DNA of 22,490 nt from GWA1-54-12 sp964489845 (lineage in GTDB: Bacteria > Patescibacteriota > Minisyncoccia > UBA6257 > GWB1-50-10), in NCBI GenBank assembly GCA_964489845.1, contig CAZAZV010000011.1, positions 1 to 22,490 on the forward strand. Reading direction: 5' to 3'. Shown here in pieces: positions 7,207-14,749 of the stretch. Each line of letters starts with the position of its first letter. Within the stretch, counting starts at the first letter, position 1. Below the pieces are notes generated by a model, which ran no database searches, had not been told where the DNA came from, and was given only the letters and a program-made list of their open reading frames with translations. The position numbers and the translations under genes were made by a program.

Positions 7207-7776
7207 ATGAACCCTATCGTATTCGACATTGAAACCAAAAACGCATTTTCCGACGTCGGGGGGAAGGATAATTTGAGACAACTCGACGTGTCGGTCGTCG
7301 GCGTGTATTCGTATGCGGACGACGCGTACCGGATATACGACGAGGGAGAGCTCGCGGAACTCGGTGCCGTCTTGAGGTACGCGAAACCGCTCATTGGATT
7401 TTTCAGCACCGGATTCGACGTGCCGGTCCTTGAGAAGTACTTCGACTTCCCGCTCGCGGCAGTGCCGCACTTCGACATTTTCAACGAGGTCTACGGGCGC
7501 ATCGGGCGGCGCATCGGCTTGGGCGCGCTCGCGGAAGCGAATTTGGGAGAAGGGAAGAACGGCAAGGGGATGGACGCCATTGTGATGTATCGCGAGGGGC
7601 GCATCGATGAGTTGAAAAAATATTGTTTGCAGGACGTGAAAGTGACGAAGGGGCTCTTCGACCTCATTCGGAAACAAGGATACTTGTGGGTACCGCAGCG
7701 GAACGTGCCGCAGATGGAGAAAATAACGGTGGTGTACGAAGAACCGGAGGCGGAACGACAGCACGCATTGTTATGA
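7207..7776 (+). CDS. DEDD-type 3'-5' exonuclease (RNase H-like fold)
   Basis: 189 residues, a stand-alone nuclease domain of the RNase_H_2/YprB-like group acting on DNA or RNA ends; substrate unknown. Exo motifs are visible: FDIET at the N-terminus (Asp and Glu metal ligands), GFFSTGFDVPVL (Exo II Asp), and YCLQDVKVT near residue 145 (Exo III Asp). The start at ATG 7207 is chosen because MNPIVFDIET begins the fold directly; an in-frame ATG at 7174 and a GTG at 7168 would add residues encoded by the tandem repeat. The stop overlaps the gpmI ATG by the ATGA arrangement, so both are probably expressed together with the upstream genes. Confidence 0.8.
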   Translation: MNPIVFDIETKNAFSDVGGKDNLRQLDVSVVGVYSYADDAYRIYDEGELAELGAVLRYAKPLIGFFSTGFDVPVLEKYFDFPLAAVPHFDIFNEVYGRIGRRIGLGALAEANLGEGKNGKGMDAIVMYREGRIDELKKYCLQDVKVTKGLFDLIRKQGYLWVPQRNVPQMEKITVVYEEPEAERQHALL

Positions 7777-9323
7777 AACAAACCGTCGTCTTGGCGATTC
7801 TGGACGGCTGGGGAATCGGGAGGAGGGATGAGAGCAATGCGATTTATCTCGCGAACCCGGAGACGGTGCAGTGGATAGAAGCGAATTATCCCGCTGGAGC
7901 GCTTGAGGCGAGCGGAATTTCCATCGGTCTTCCGTGGAACGAAGAGGGGAATAGCGAGGTGGGACACCTGACGCTTGGTTCGGGGCGCGTTCTGGAACAG
8001 CACTATCTGAAAATCACGAAGGCGATTGAGTCGGGAGCGTTCTTCAAAAACGAAGCGCTTGTCGGCGCCTTCCGGCACGCGCGCGAGCACGGCGGCGCCG
8101 TGCACCTTGTGGGACTCCTGACCGATGCGAGGGTGCATGCTTCGCTCGGGCATCTTGCGGCATTCCTCAAGCTCGCGAGCGAGGAATCGGGTGTCACGGT
8201 GTACCTCCACCTCTTCACCGACGGGCGCGACGCTTCGCCGAAATCGGCGCGGCAGATTTTGGAACAGTTGCGGCATTTCGAAGACCAGTACGGCGTCCAC
8301 CCCGGTATCGCCTCGCTCGGCGGCAGATACTACGGCATGGACCGCAACGGGAACTGGGACCGGACAGAGGCGGCGTATCGGGCGGTTGTCGGGAAAGCCG
8401 AACATCTTACCGTTGATGAGGCGCTGCAACGCACGTACGACAAGGATTTGAGTGACGAGTACGTGTATCCCGTGAGCGTGGACAGCCGGAGCATACAGAA
8501 CGGCGATGCGATTATTTTTTTCAATTTCCGCGAAGACCGAATGCGCCAGCTTTCCGAGGCGTTCATCGACGGGCGCTTCACGCACTTCGCCGTCGAGCGC
8601 TTCACGGACCTGTACGTCGCGTTGATGACCGATTATCACTCGGGGAAACGTCCGCCAACTGGCGGAGGAAGCACGGAGCACGTCGCGTTCCTGCGGGAAA
8701 CGGTGAAAAACACGCTTGGCGAAGTGCTCTCCGCGTCTCATATGCTGCAGATGCGCATTGCCGAGACGGAGAAATACGCGCACGTGACATATTTTTTCAA
8801 CGGCTTGCGGGAAGAGCCGTTCGCGGATGAATACCGGGTGCTTGTGCCGTCGTCGAATGTCCGCAATTATGCGGCGGAGCCGGCGATGCAGGCGAAAGCG
8901 ATTACCGACCGCACCATCGTCGCATTGGGAAACAATCTGTACGATTTTATCCTGTGCAACTACGCGAACGCGGATATGGTGGCGCACACCGGGAATGTCC
9001 AGGCGACGGTTCAGGCGATTCGCGTCGTCGATGCCGAGTTGAATCGCCTGGTGCGCACCGTACTCGCGGGCGACCACATCTTGATTATCACCGCCGACCA
9101 CGGGAATGCCGAAGTGATTTTCGATACCGCGACGGGGGAGCCGGATACGAAACATAATGACAATCCGGTTCCCTTCTATGTCGTTGGAAAAGCGTTTGAA
9201 GGAAAGAAGCTCGGAGAACATACGAGCGAGGTGGTGGGGATGCTTGCCGACGTCGCGCCGACTATTCTCTCGCTCCTCAAGGTGGCGGTGCCGCCCGACA
9301 TGACAGGAACGGCGCTCTTATAA
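7773..9323 (+). CDS. gpmI: 2,3-bisphosphoglycerate-independent phosphoglycerate mutase
   Basis: Interconverts 3- and 2-phosphoglycerate with two metal ions and a phosphoserine intermediate; cytoplasmic glycolysis/gluconeogenesis. 516 residues, normal for the family. Visible: AILDGWGIG with DESNAI at the N-terminus, GNSEVGHL with the catalytic Ser, LFTDGRDASP, GGRYYGMDRN, FNFREDRMRQ, AETEKYAHVTYFFNG, NYANADMVAHTGN and TADHGNAE followed by KHNDNPVPF. The usual DGGVHS is DARVHA here. Between TDY and VAF the family has about 7 residues and this protein has 15, the extra being RPPTGGGST encoded by a perfect palindrome at 8651-8666. ATG 7773 is used; it overlaps the exonuclease stop and matches the family N-terminus. 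Confidence 0.96.
   Translation: MKQTVVLAILDGWGIGRRDESNAIYLANPETVQWIEANYPAGALEASGISIGLPWNEEGNSEVGHLTLGSGRVLEQHYLKITKAIESGAFFKNEALVGAFRHAREHGGAVHLVGLLTDARVHASLGHLAAFLKLASEESGVTVYLHLFTDGRDASPKSARQILEQLRHFEDQYGVHPGIASLGGRYYGMDRNGNWDRTEAAYRAVVGKAEHLTVDEALQRTYDKDLSDEYVYPVSVDSRSIQNGDAIIFFNFREDRMRQLSEAFIDGRFTHFAVERFTDLYVALMTDYHSGKRPPTGGGSTEHVAFLRETVKNTLGEVLSASHMLQMRIAETEKYAHVTYFFNGLREEPFADEYRVLVPSSNVRNYAAEPAMQAKAITDRTIVALGNNLYDFILCNYANADMVAHTGNVQATVQAIRVVDAELNRLVRTVLAGDHILIITADHGNAEVIFDTATGEPDTKHNDNPVPFYVVGKAFEGKKLGEHTSEVVGMLADVAPTILSLLKVAVPPDMTGTALL
8651..8666. repeat. Palindrome inserted in frame in gpmI
   Basis: TCCGCCA and TGGCGGA are perfect 7-bp arms around AC. It encodes most of the extra RPPTGGG peptide in the loop before VAF. 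It is unrelated in sequence to the 33-34 nt family. Confidence 0.65.
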
Positions 9324-9356
9324 CCCTCTCTGTTACAGTGGTTTTTGTTACTGTTA

Positions 9357-9390
9357 CACCCCCGTCATTGAAAAATCTATGATGGGGGCG
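9357..9390. other. Hairpin between gpmI and rny
   Basis: CCCCCGTCAT and ATGATGGGGG can pair over 10 bp with one G-T wobble around a 10-nt loop. No T-run follows, so it is not a classical terminator. It may be a 5'-leader hairpin of rny or a processing site. Upstream there is a direct repeat CTGTTACA (two copies, 9329-9358). TATAAG at 9394 and TATAAA at 9407 are weak promoter candidates. Confidence 0.5.
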
Positions 9391-9440
9391 TAGTATAAGA
9401 TGAATGTATAAAACGTCGATTAACATTACCTTATTGACCT

Positions 9441-10970
9441 ATGTTGACATCAGTGAACCCCATTGTGTTGGGAGGCGGAATTGTTTTGGGAATTCTCGTG
9501 GGCTTCTTGCTTCGGCGGTATATCGTCGCCGGGAAGCGCGGCAGCCTGGAGGAGGAACTTGAACGGAAGCGGAAGGGAGCGGAAGAAGCATCGAAGCAAA
9601 TCGTTCTTGCGGCGCACGACAAAGCGGCGTCTATTTTGGCTGAGCTGCAGGACGAAGAGCGCGAGCGCAAGAAAGAATTACGCCAGCACGAAGAGCGTCT
9701 CAATAGGAAAGAAGATTCGCTCGAGGCGGAGCGCGAGAAGCTGAACGCCGAAGCGGAGCGGCACAAAGTTCGCACGGAAGAAGTCGCGGAGCGAGAACGG
9801 AAAATCGCCGAAGAAGAAGCGAAAGCCGTCCGCGAGCTCGAGCGCGTCTCCGGCATGAAACCGGAGGAAGCGAAGACGGAACTTCTGGAGCGGGTGCGGC
9901 AAGATTATCAGGGAAACCTAACCGAAGAAATCGTCCGCCTCGAACGTGAGCGGCGGGACGAACTCGAGAAGAAAGCGCTCGACATCATCACTGGTGCAAT
10001 CCAGCGGAGCGCGCGTTCGTATATCGGAGACATCACGACGAGCGTCGTGCCGCTGCCGGACGACGATATGAAAGGGAAAGTTATCGGTCGGGAGGGGCGG
10101 AATATCCGCGCCTTCGAGCGACTGACAGGCGTCGAAGTGATCGTTGACGAAGCGCCCGAGGGAATCGTGCTGTCATCCTTCGACCCCCTGCGCCGGGAAA
10201 TCGCGCGCATCGCTCTCATGAAACTCCTGAAGGACGGGCGCATCCAGCCGGCGCGCATCGAGGAGAAAGTGGAAGAAGCGAAGAGCGAAGTTGACGAGCT
10301 CATCTATAAAGCGGGGGAGGAAGCGGCATACGAAGTCGGCATCGTCGACCTGCCGCGCGAGCTCGTGGAGCTGCTCGGCCGCTTGAAGTTCCGCACGAGT
10401 TACGGACAGAACGTGCTCGCGCATTCGGTTGAGATGACGCACATTGCCGAAGCGATGGCGGCGGAACTCGGCTTGAACGTCGAGGTGACGAAGAAAGCAG
10501 CGCTCCTGCACGACATCGGAAAGGCGATCGACCACGAGGTGGAGGGAACGCACGTGGAAATCGGGAGGAAGCTCCTGAAAAAGTACGGCATTGCGGATGA
10601 GGTGATTCGGGGAATGGAGGCGCACCACGAGGAGTATCCCTTCTCGACGCCGGAATCGTACATCGTGGCGGCGGCGGACATCATCTCGGCGGCGCGGCCG
10701 GGAGCACGGCGCGAAACGCTCGAGAAGTACCTGAAACGGCTCGAGGAAATCGAACGGGTAGTGAACACCTTCGAGGGCGTCCAGAAGTCGTACGCGGTGT
10801 CGGCGGGGCGCGAAGTGCGCGTCTTTGTCATACCGGAGAAAATAGACGATTTCGGCGCGCTCGAGCTCGCAAAGAAAATAGCGGACAAACTCCAGACCGA
10901 CGTGAAATATCCAGGAGAAATCAGGGTAACCGTCATTCGTGAAGTAAAGGCGGTTGAGTACGCCCGGTAA
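9441..10970 (+). CDS. rny: Ribonuclease Y
   Basis: Membrane-anchored endoribonuclease that starts bulk mRNA decay. 509 residues, the usual size. One N-terminal membrane helix (residues ~7-25, IVLGGGIVLGILVGFLL) is followed by a long charged coiled coil (~35-180), a KH domain with GKVIGREGRNIRAFE, and an HD domain with LAHSVEMTHIAE and LLHDIGKAIDHE, then AHHEEYPFSTPESYIVAAAD. The C-terminal RNase Y region (EGVQKSYAVSAGREVRV) is intact. The ATG at 9441 has no Shine-Dalgarno-like sequence. It sits 118 nt after gpmI and probably heads the unit leading into the sigma-factor gene 28 nt downstream. Confidence 0.97.
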   Translation: MLTSVNPIVLGGGIVLGILVGFLLRRYIVAGKRGSLEEELERKRKGAEEASKQIVLAAHDKAASILAELQDEERERKKELRQHEERLNRKEDSLEAEREKLNAEAERHKVRTEEVAERERKIAEEEAKAVRELERVSGMKPEEAKTELLERVRQDYQGNLTEEIVRLERERRDELEKKALDIITGAIQRSARSYIGDITTSVVPLPDDDMKGKVIGREGRNIRAFERLTGVEVIVDEAPEGIVLSSFDPLRREIARIALMKLLKDGRIQPARIEEKVEEAKSEVDELIYKAGEEAAYEVGIVDLPRELVELLGRLKFRTSYGQNVLAHSVEMTHIAEAMAAELGLNVEVTKKAALLHDIGKAIDHEVEGTHVEIGRKLLKKYGIADEVIRGMEAHHEEYPFSTPESYIVAAADIISAARPGARRETLEKYLKRLEEIERVVNTFEGVQKSYAVSAGREVRVFVIPEKIDDFGALELAKKIADKLQTDVKYPGEIRVTVIREVKAVEYAR

Positions 10971-10998
10971 CGCTCGGCCGTTTCGTTCGTTTCACCCT

Positions 10999-11547
10999 AT
11001 GAAGCCACAGCCACAAGAAGACAAGCTTGTAGCGCACGCGCGGCGGGGGGATGCCCGGTCATTCGGCGAATTGTACGACCGGTACGTCTCTCCAATATAC
11101 CGCTTTATCTTGTTGCGTGTCGGGGACCGCGCTTCGGCGGAGGACCTGACGCAAGAAGTGTTCACCAAGGCGTGGCGGAACATCCGGACCTACAAGAAGC
11201 GGAAGCACGTGCCCTTCACAAGCTGGCTGTATCGGATCGCGAGCAATGCGGTCATCGACCACTACCGGACGGAACGGAACCACGCGGACGTCGAGAGCGA
11301 AGCGGTTATAGAGAGCGTCGTGTCCGATTTCTCCCCCGAGTTCGTCGATACGAATCTGGAGTTGGAAGCGGTGTATCAGGCGCTGCGGAAATTGAGCGAC
11401 GTGGAACAGCAGGTGATCGTCATGCGGTTTGTCGAAGAATTGTCGGTCAAAGAAACGGCGCTGGCGCTGGGGAAAAAGGAAGGAGCTGTGCGGGTTATGC
11501 AGCATCGCGGCCTCAAGAAGTTGCAAGAACATGTACGAGGACATTAA
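10999..11547 (+). CDS. ECF-type RNA polymerase sigma factor (sigma-70 family)
   Basis: 182 residues with only regions 2 and 4, as in ECF sigma factors. Region 2: GELYDRYVSPIYRF through EDLTQEVFTKAWRNI to FTSWLYRIASNAVIDHYR, for core binding and -10 recognition. Region 4: LSDVEQQVIVMRFVEELSVKETALALGKKEGAVRVMQHRGLKKL, the -35-binding helix-turn-helix. The ATG at 10999 begins MKPQPQEDKLV; the frame is open from a TTG at 10954 inside rny, but those extra residues do not fit the family. It overlaps the next gene by 17 nt, suggesting coupled synthesis with the membrane protein that follows, the usual position of an anti-sigma factor. Confidence 0.9.
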   Translation: MKPQPQEDKLVAHARRGDARSFGELYDRYVSPIYRFILLRVGDRASAEDLTQEVFTKAWRNIRTYKKRKHVPFTSWLYRIASNAVIDHYRTERNHADVESEAVIESVVSDFSPEFVDTNLELEAVYQALRKLSDVEQQVIVMRFVEELSVKETALALGKKEGAVRVMQHRGLKKLQEHVRGH

Positions 11548-11989
11548 AACGCATTTGAAACGACTGCAAACCATCGATGCCGATGGGGATTTTGCGGCGC
11601 ACACGAAGGGGCGCGTACTTGCCGGCAGGGGACCGCAGGTCGCCTCGCCGTTTCTTATGATTACCGGGGGAGTCGCGGTCGCCGCGTTCGCCGTGACACT
11701 TGTCGTTGTTATATTCAATCCCACCCCGCCTACCGTCACCGCACTCGATACGACCGCTTTGCAACACGAACTCCAGGGTATGAAGCTCGATGTGCAGCTG
11801 CAGAAGCTCGACTACACCCAGAAGGTTCAGGACACCATCACGTCGGCGCTCGTGGAAATCGGCGGAAAGACGAATCACCTCAACACGCAGCTCATCGAAT
11901 CGGAAAACAACCTGATGGGAGCGTTTGACGGCAGCGCGTCGTCTTCGTCGGAGCAGATTGATGCCCTGCTCAACCAAGTTTTGGAATAA
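11531..11989 (+). CDS. Single-pass membrane protein, possible anti-sigma partner
   Basis: 152 residues. A ~39-residue cytoplasmic N-terminus (MYEDIKTHLKRLQ...) precedes one membrane helix (residues ~40-62, PFLMITGGVAVAAFAVTLVVVIF) and an outside part of about 90 residues predicted helical or coiled (LQHELQGMKLDVQLQKLDY). No zinc-finger HxxxCxxC or other known anti-sigma motif is seen, so the role rests on position only: it overlaps the sigma gene by 17 nt and its stop overlaps the next start by one base. Its topology (short inside segment, TM, sensor-like outside segment) fits a membrane anti-sigma factor. I do not recognise the family. Confidence 0.7.
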   Translation: MYEDIKTHLKRLQTIDADGDFAAHTKGRVLAGRGPQVASPFLMITGGVAVAAFAVTLVVVIFNPTPPTVTALDTTALQHELQGMKLDVQLQKLDYTQKVQDTITSALVEIGGKTNHLNTQLIESENNLMGAFDGSASSSSEQIDALLNQVLE

Positions 11990-12930
11990 TGCACACCCAT
12001 ATGACATTTCGCACATTCACCGCGCTCCTCGCCGTTCTCGTGACGGCATGCGCCGTCGCATCTCCCGTTTTCGCGGCGGACGCCGGCGCGTTGCAGGGTG
12101 GCGTGCAGCAAACCCAGCAGATGACGGGAGCGCTCGCCGACGTGAAGGATACGGAGACCTCGACCTCGACTGACCTCGGAGTTCGCGTCGAAACGTTCCG
12201 GCGCGTCATAGACCTGGCGACGAGCGAAGCCGCCGACCTGCGGGTGAACGTGCTCTCGGCGGAATCGTCGAGCGGAACGGCTTCGACGACCCGCGCGTGG
12301 CTCAACAGCGTCGTCTCCGCGCTTGACGGAGTGCTGGCGTTTTATCAGCAGGAAAGTACCTATCTCGACGCGCACGGAGCGACCATGACGCTCGCGGACG
12401 TACAGGCGATGGCGAAAGCATTCAAGGCATGGAGAGACACCGCGTACACGCCGCTCTACCAGGAAGCCGAAGGATACGTACTGCTCCAAGAGGTGCGGCA
12501 GGTGCTCGGCGTCGCAACCGACCGGTGGAAGGGAATCGGGAAGGATATGAATATTTTGAAGCAGGCGGGATTCCAAACCGGAGATCTGGCGGCTCTCTAT
12601 GCAAGCTCGACCGCTTCTTTGCAGCAGGCGGAGAGTATTTACGAAGGCGCGGTACAGCAGTTCGAGGCACAGTACCTGCATGCCGCAACGAGTACGCCGG
12701 CTGCAACGAGTACGCCGGCCGCAACATCAACCCCGGTTTCGATTCCTCTTTCGACCTCGACCTCGGTCTCAACCTCAACTTCAACGGCTTCTTCGACTGA
12801 CATCAATTTGAACGATACCGGATACCAGAATTGGTCAATAAAAGATCTGGTGCGGCAATCCTTCCAAAACGTGAAGGACGCCTATCAGATTTTTATTGAA
12901 ATGAGCAGCTTGGTGAGGAAGCTGCTGTAA
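11989..12930 (+). CDS. Secreted helical protein with Ser/Thr-Pro tail
   Basis: 313 residues. N-terminal signal peptide (MTFRTFTALLAVLVTACAVASPVFA, cleavage near VFA-AD); the Cys in TACA is not in a good lipobox. The middle (~35-230) is predicted mostly helical. A low-complexity stretch of TSTPAA repeats and a Ser/Thr run (~231-272) follows, then a final helix (IKDLVRQSFQNVKDAYQIF). The low-complexity part is coded by three 18-nt tandem units and resembles wall-spanning linkers. The ATG at 11989 overlaps the previous stop; ATG 12001 is the alternative. Family not recognised. It may be the extracytoplasmic partner or target of the sigma/membrane pair (inference from the operon). Confidence 0.75.
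   Translation: MHTHMTFRTFTALLAVLVTACAVASPVFAADAGALQGGVQQTQQMTGALADVKDTETSTSTDLGVRVETFRRVIDLATSEAADLRVNVLSAESSSGTASTTRAWLNSVVSALDGVLAFYQQESTYLDAHGATMTLADVQAMAKAFKAWRDTAYTPLYQEAEGYVLLQEVRQVLGVATDRWKGIGKDMNILKQAGFQTGDLAALYASSTASLQQAESIYEGAVQQFEAQYLHAATSTPAATSTPAATSTPVSIPLSTSTSVSTSTSTASSTDINLNDTGYQNWSIKDLVRQSFQNVKDAYQIFIEMSSLVRKLL
12685..12738. repeat. 18-nt tandem repeat, 3 units, in coding sequence
   Basis: Units start at 12685, 12703 and 12721 (GCAACGAGTACGCCGGCT and variants, the third diverged) and encode ATSTPA repeats. Gain or loss of a unit keeps the frame, so length variation between strains is likely. Confidence 0.8.
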
Positions 12931-12973
12931 CCGGTAAAGGTCGAGCCAGAAGGAAAAACAAACGTTTCGACCA

Positions 12974-13013
12974 AAAGAAACACCCCCGCGAGAGCGGGGG
13001 CGGTTTCTTTTAC
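12974..13013. terminator. Strong bidirectional intrinsic terminator
   Basis: AAAGAAAC, CCCCCGC, loop GAGA, GCGGGGG and GTTTCTTT form a long stem with A-rich and T-rich outer arms, so it can end transcription from both sides. It sits between the convergent secreted-protein gene and the HU gene. Confidence 0.9.
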
Positions 13014-13027
13014 GGAAAGAGGAGCGT

Positions 13028-13303
13028 TTATTTTACCGCGTCCTTCAGTCCCTTGCCGGCGCTGAATTTCGGAGCTTTCACCGCTGCAATCTGAATGCGC
13101 TCGCCCGTTTGCGGGTTAATACCCATCCGTGCGGCGCGCTTCGTCACTCGGAACGTACCGAAGCCGGTGATAGCGACTTCTTCGCCTTTTGACAGACTCT
13201 TGGTAATGATGTCGAACACGGCATTGACCGCTTCCTGCGCCTGTTTCTTCGTTTCTAGGCCGACTTCCTTCATGACCATGTCAACCAAATCATCCTTTTT
13301 CAT
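13028..13303 (-). CDS. hup: HU-family DNA-binding protein
   Basis: Small basic nucleoid protein that bends DNA as a dimer. 91 residues, the standard length. N-terminal helices MKKDDLVDMVMKEVGLETKKQAQEAVNAVF, then the beta-saddle and arm: GEEVAITGFGTFRVTKRAARMGINPQTGERIQIAA with the conserved G-G-F-G-x-F and the NPQTGE arm tip carrying the intercalating Pro, then the C-terminal VKAPKFSAGKGLKDAVK. Start at ATG 13303. Monocistronic: its own sigma-70-like promoter lies upstream and it ends at the shared terminator. IHF is less likely because a single such gene is seen with a typical HU sequence. Confidence 0.96.
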   Translation of the reverse strand: MKKDDLVDMVMKEVGLETKKQAQEAVNAVFDIITKSLSKGEEVAITGFGTFRVTKRAARMGINPQTGERIQIAAVKAPKFSAGKGLKDAVK

Positions 13304-13363
13304 AATTCTTTAAATCGAGCAATTTTGCACAGCCATCGCCGACCTTTTTGCTTTTATGGCTCT

Positions 13364-13391
13364 ATTATAGCATATTTAGTATGTGCTTCAA
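13364..13391 (-). promoter_or_regulatory. HU gene promoter
   Basis: On the minus strand TTGAAG (13386-13391), a 16-bp spacer and a perfect TATAAT (13364-13369) are seen. The leader would be about 54 nt, and AGCCAT/ATGGCT in it (around 13331-13359) can form a hairpin. The -35 lies next to the divergent tRNA gene. Confidence 0.7.
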
Positions 13392-13393
13392 TC

Positions 13394-13464
13394 GCGGGAA
13401 TAGTTTAATGGCAGGACGACTCCCTTCCAAGGAGTAGGCGGGGGTCCGATTCCCCCTTCCCGCA
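13394..13464 (+). tRNA. tRNA-Gly (anticodon TCC)
   Basis: 71 nt that folds as a complete cloverleaf. Acceptor GCGGGAA/TTCCCGC with discriminator A; D arm GTTT/GGAC with loop AATGGCA (G18 G19 present); anticodon stem ACTCC/GGAGT with loop CTTCCAA, so the anticodon is TCC; 4-nt variable loop; T stem GGGGG/CCCCC. The T loop is TCCGATT, with C instead of T at position 55, which is unusual. The 3' CCA is not encoded. The 26 nt after it contain segments complementary to its T arm and acceptor strand. Confidence 0.95.
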
Positions 13465-13490
13465 CTTGAAGGAATCGGACCGGGAAGGGG
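13443..13490. repeat. Inverted repeats linking tRNA-Gly 3' half to its downstream flank
   Basis: GGTCCGATTCC (13443-13453) is the exact reverse complement of 13471-13481 (11 bp). CCCCTTCCCG (13453-13462) is the exact reverse complement of 13481-13490 (10 bp). The order of the two pairs is interleaved, so both can form only as an H-type pseudoknot; either one alone would compete with the tRNA fold. Confidence 0.75.
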
Positions 13491-13516
13491 TCGGAAAACG
13501 GGCGTTTCCCGTCCGA
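13491..13516 (+). other. Hairpin downstream of tRNA-Gly
   Basis: TCGG/CCGA and ACGGG/CCCGT pair with a short A bulge and a CGTTT loop. No T-run follows. It may mark the 3' end of the tRNA transcript or be part of the complex repeat described next to it. Confidence 0.45.
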
Positions 13517-13524
13517 GGAAATTG

Positions 13525-13530
13525 TATAAT
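13525..13530 (+). promoter_or_regulatory. Candidate -10 box for the gene at 13542
   Basis: A perfect TATAAT lies 11 nt before the ATG at 13542, giving a leader of about 4 nt at most. No clear -35 is seen; the upstream position is taken by the hairpin at 13491-13516. Confidence 0.5.
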
Positions 13531-13541
13531 AATAGGGCGTT

Positions 13542-14138
13542 ATGAATATCAGGAACTACAAGCGGACCTTGCTCATCGCGGGAGGCATCGCCGCCGTGGT
13601 AACGGCAGTGGTGATTTTCGGCATACACCTGAATGCCTATTCTTCCACGCCGCCGCAGAAATACACCGATATGTACCAGTCCATCGTCTCTCATGGGAAG
13701 AACGTGACGACGCTCACGGCGCAGGTGCAGCAGATTGTCGCTCATGTGAACCAGCTGGATGCATCGCATGAGACGGTTGCCGCGATCGCGGAAACGACCC
13801 ATGCGCAAGCGGTTAACAATACCGCGAAGCAGCAGGCGCTCGCGCTGGCGGTCGAGCTGAAAGCGCTCGTGGACAATCTTGACGAGAGTGCGGGTTTCAT
13901 CGAGAAACAGGCGCTCTTCGGGCCCATTGATGTGGAAATCGACCTCGTCAAAGCGTTTGTTACCTATACCCAGGAGATGGACTCGTTTCTTGCGACACTG
14001 AAACAAGCGCTCGCCTCGGGTTCGTACGAAGCCCGGAAAGCGGTTTACGGACAGATGGCGGAGGTGAATCAGCAGATCGACACCATCAATCAGTTGAACG
14101 CCCAGTTTCTCAAGGAGACCAACGCAGTGGGAGGATGA
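13542..14138 (+). CDS. Membrane-anchored helical protein of unknown function
   Basis: 198 residues. A basic N-terminus (MNIRNYKR) and one membrane helix (residues ~9-29, TLLIAGGIAAVVTAVVIFGI) are followed by an outside domain of about 165 residues that is almost wholly helical, with heptad-like stretches (VTTLTAQVQQIVAHVNQL, MAEVNQQIDTINQLNAQF). No enzyme motif is seen and I do not recognise the family. ATG 13542 is supported by the TATAAT just upstream. The stop overlaps the rnhB start (ATGA), so it is the first gene of the rnhB-rpmF-nusB-rnc-smc run. A cell-envelope role is likely but inferred from topology only. Confidence 0.75.
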   Translation: MNIRNYKRTLLIAGGIAAVVTAVVIFGIHLNAYSSTPPQKYTDMYQSIVSHGKNVTTLTAQVQQIVAHVNQLDASHETVAAIAETTHAQAVNNTAKQQALALAVELKALVDNLDESAGFIEKQALFGPIDVEIDLVKAFVTYTQEMDSFLATLKQALASGSYEARKAVYGQMAEVNQQIDTINQLNAQFLKETNAVGG

Positions 14139-14749
14139 GAGCGTACGTCATCGGGGTAGACGAAGTGGGACGGGGCCCGCTCGCGGGACCGGTGTGCGTC
14201 TCCGCCGTCGCGTTGCCGCGCCGCTTTCGATTCCTCAAAACCGCTCCCCGGACAATTCGCGACTCGAAACGGCTCACCGCGCGGGCGCGGAGCGAGTGGG
14301 CGGCGTACGTGAGACGGGACCCGCGCATCCGTTTCGCTGTCGCGTTCGTTTCCCCTCGTGTCATCGACCGGCTGCACATACACCGGGCGGCGAATCGCGC
14401 GGCGACGCGTGCCGTCGTGCGCATACTCTCCTCGCTGCATCCTGGCGCGGACATCCGCATTTTCACTGATGGGTCGCTGCATGTGGAACGGGGTATCCCG
14501 TTCACCGAAATTATCCGTGGCGACGAGAAACTACGGGCGATACAACTCGCTTCTATCGTGGCGAAAGTCGCGCGGGATAAGCGGATGCTCCGTTTGCACG
14601 AGCAGTATCCGCTCTACGGTTTCGACCGGAACAAGGGATACGGAACGAGAGAGCACGAACGATGTATTATGCAATACGGCATTTCCGACATTCATCGCTT
14701 GACCTTCGTGCGGAAGTGGAACAATAATGTGAAACATGGCTCTTCCTAA
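14135..14749 (+). CDS. rnhB: Ribonuclease HII
   Basis: Cuts RNA in RNA/DNA hybrids and removes single ribonucleotides from DNA. 204 residues, typical. The catalytic residues are visible: Asp9 and Glu10 in GVDEVGRGPLAGPV, Asp112 in IFTDGSL, Asp148 in ASIVAKVARDKRM, plus the conserved YPLYGFDRNKGYGT segment. ATG 14135 overlaps the previous stop and places the first Asp correctly. Its end overlaps rpmF by 14 nt, so the two are probably translated together. Confidence 0.95.
   Translation: MRAYVIGVDEVGRGPLAGPVCVSAVALPRRFRFLKTAPRTIRDSKRLTARARSEWAAYVRRDPRIRFAVAFVSPRVIDRLHIHRAANRAATRAVVRILSSLHPGADIRIFTDGSLHVERGIPFTEIIRGDEKLRAIQLASIVAKVARDKRMLRLHEQYPLYGFDRNKGYGTREHERCIMQYGISDIHRLTFVRKWNNNVKHGSS

Noticed and set aside
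7491..9221. Long open frame on the minus strand (576 codons) opposite gpmI
   Set aside because: gpmI is complete with all motifs; the opposite frame is Arg/His rich without any recognised domain, as expected for a shadow in G+C-rich DNA.
10954..10998. TTG start for the sigma factor inside rny
   Set aside because: The extra 15 residues do not resemble the family and the ATG at 10999 gives a normal N-terminus.
12685..12738. Short direct repeats as a CRISPR array
   Set aside because: The units are 18 nt, directly adjacent without spacers, and encode an in-frame TSTP linker.
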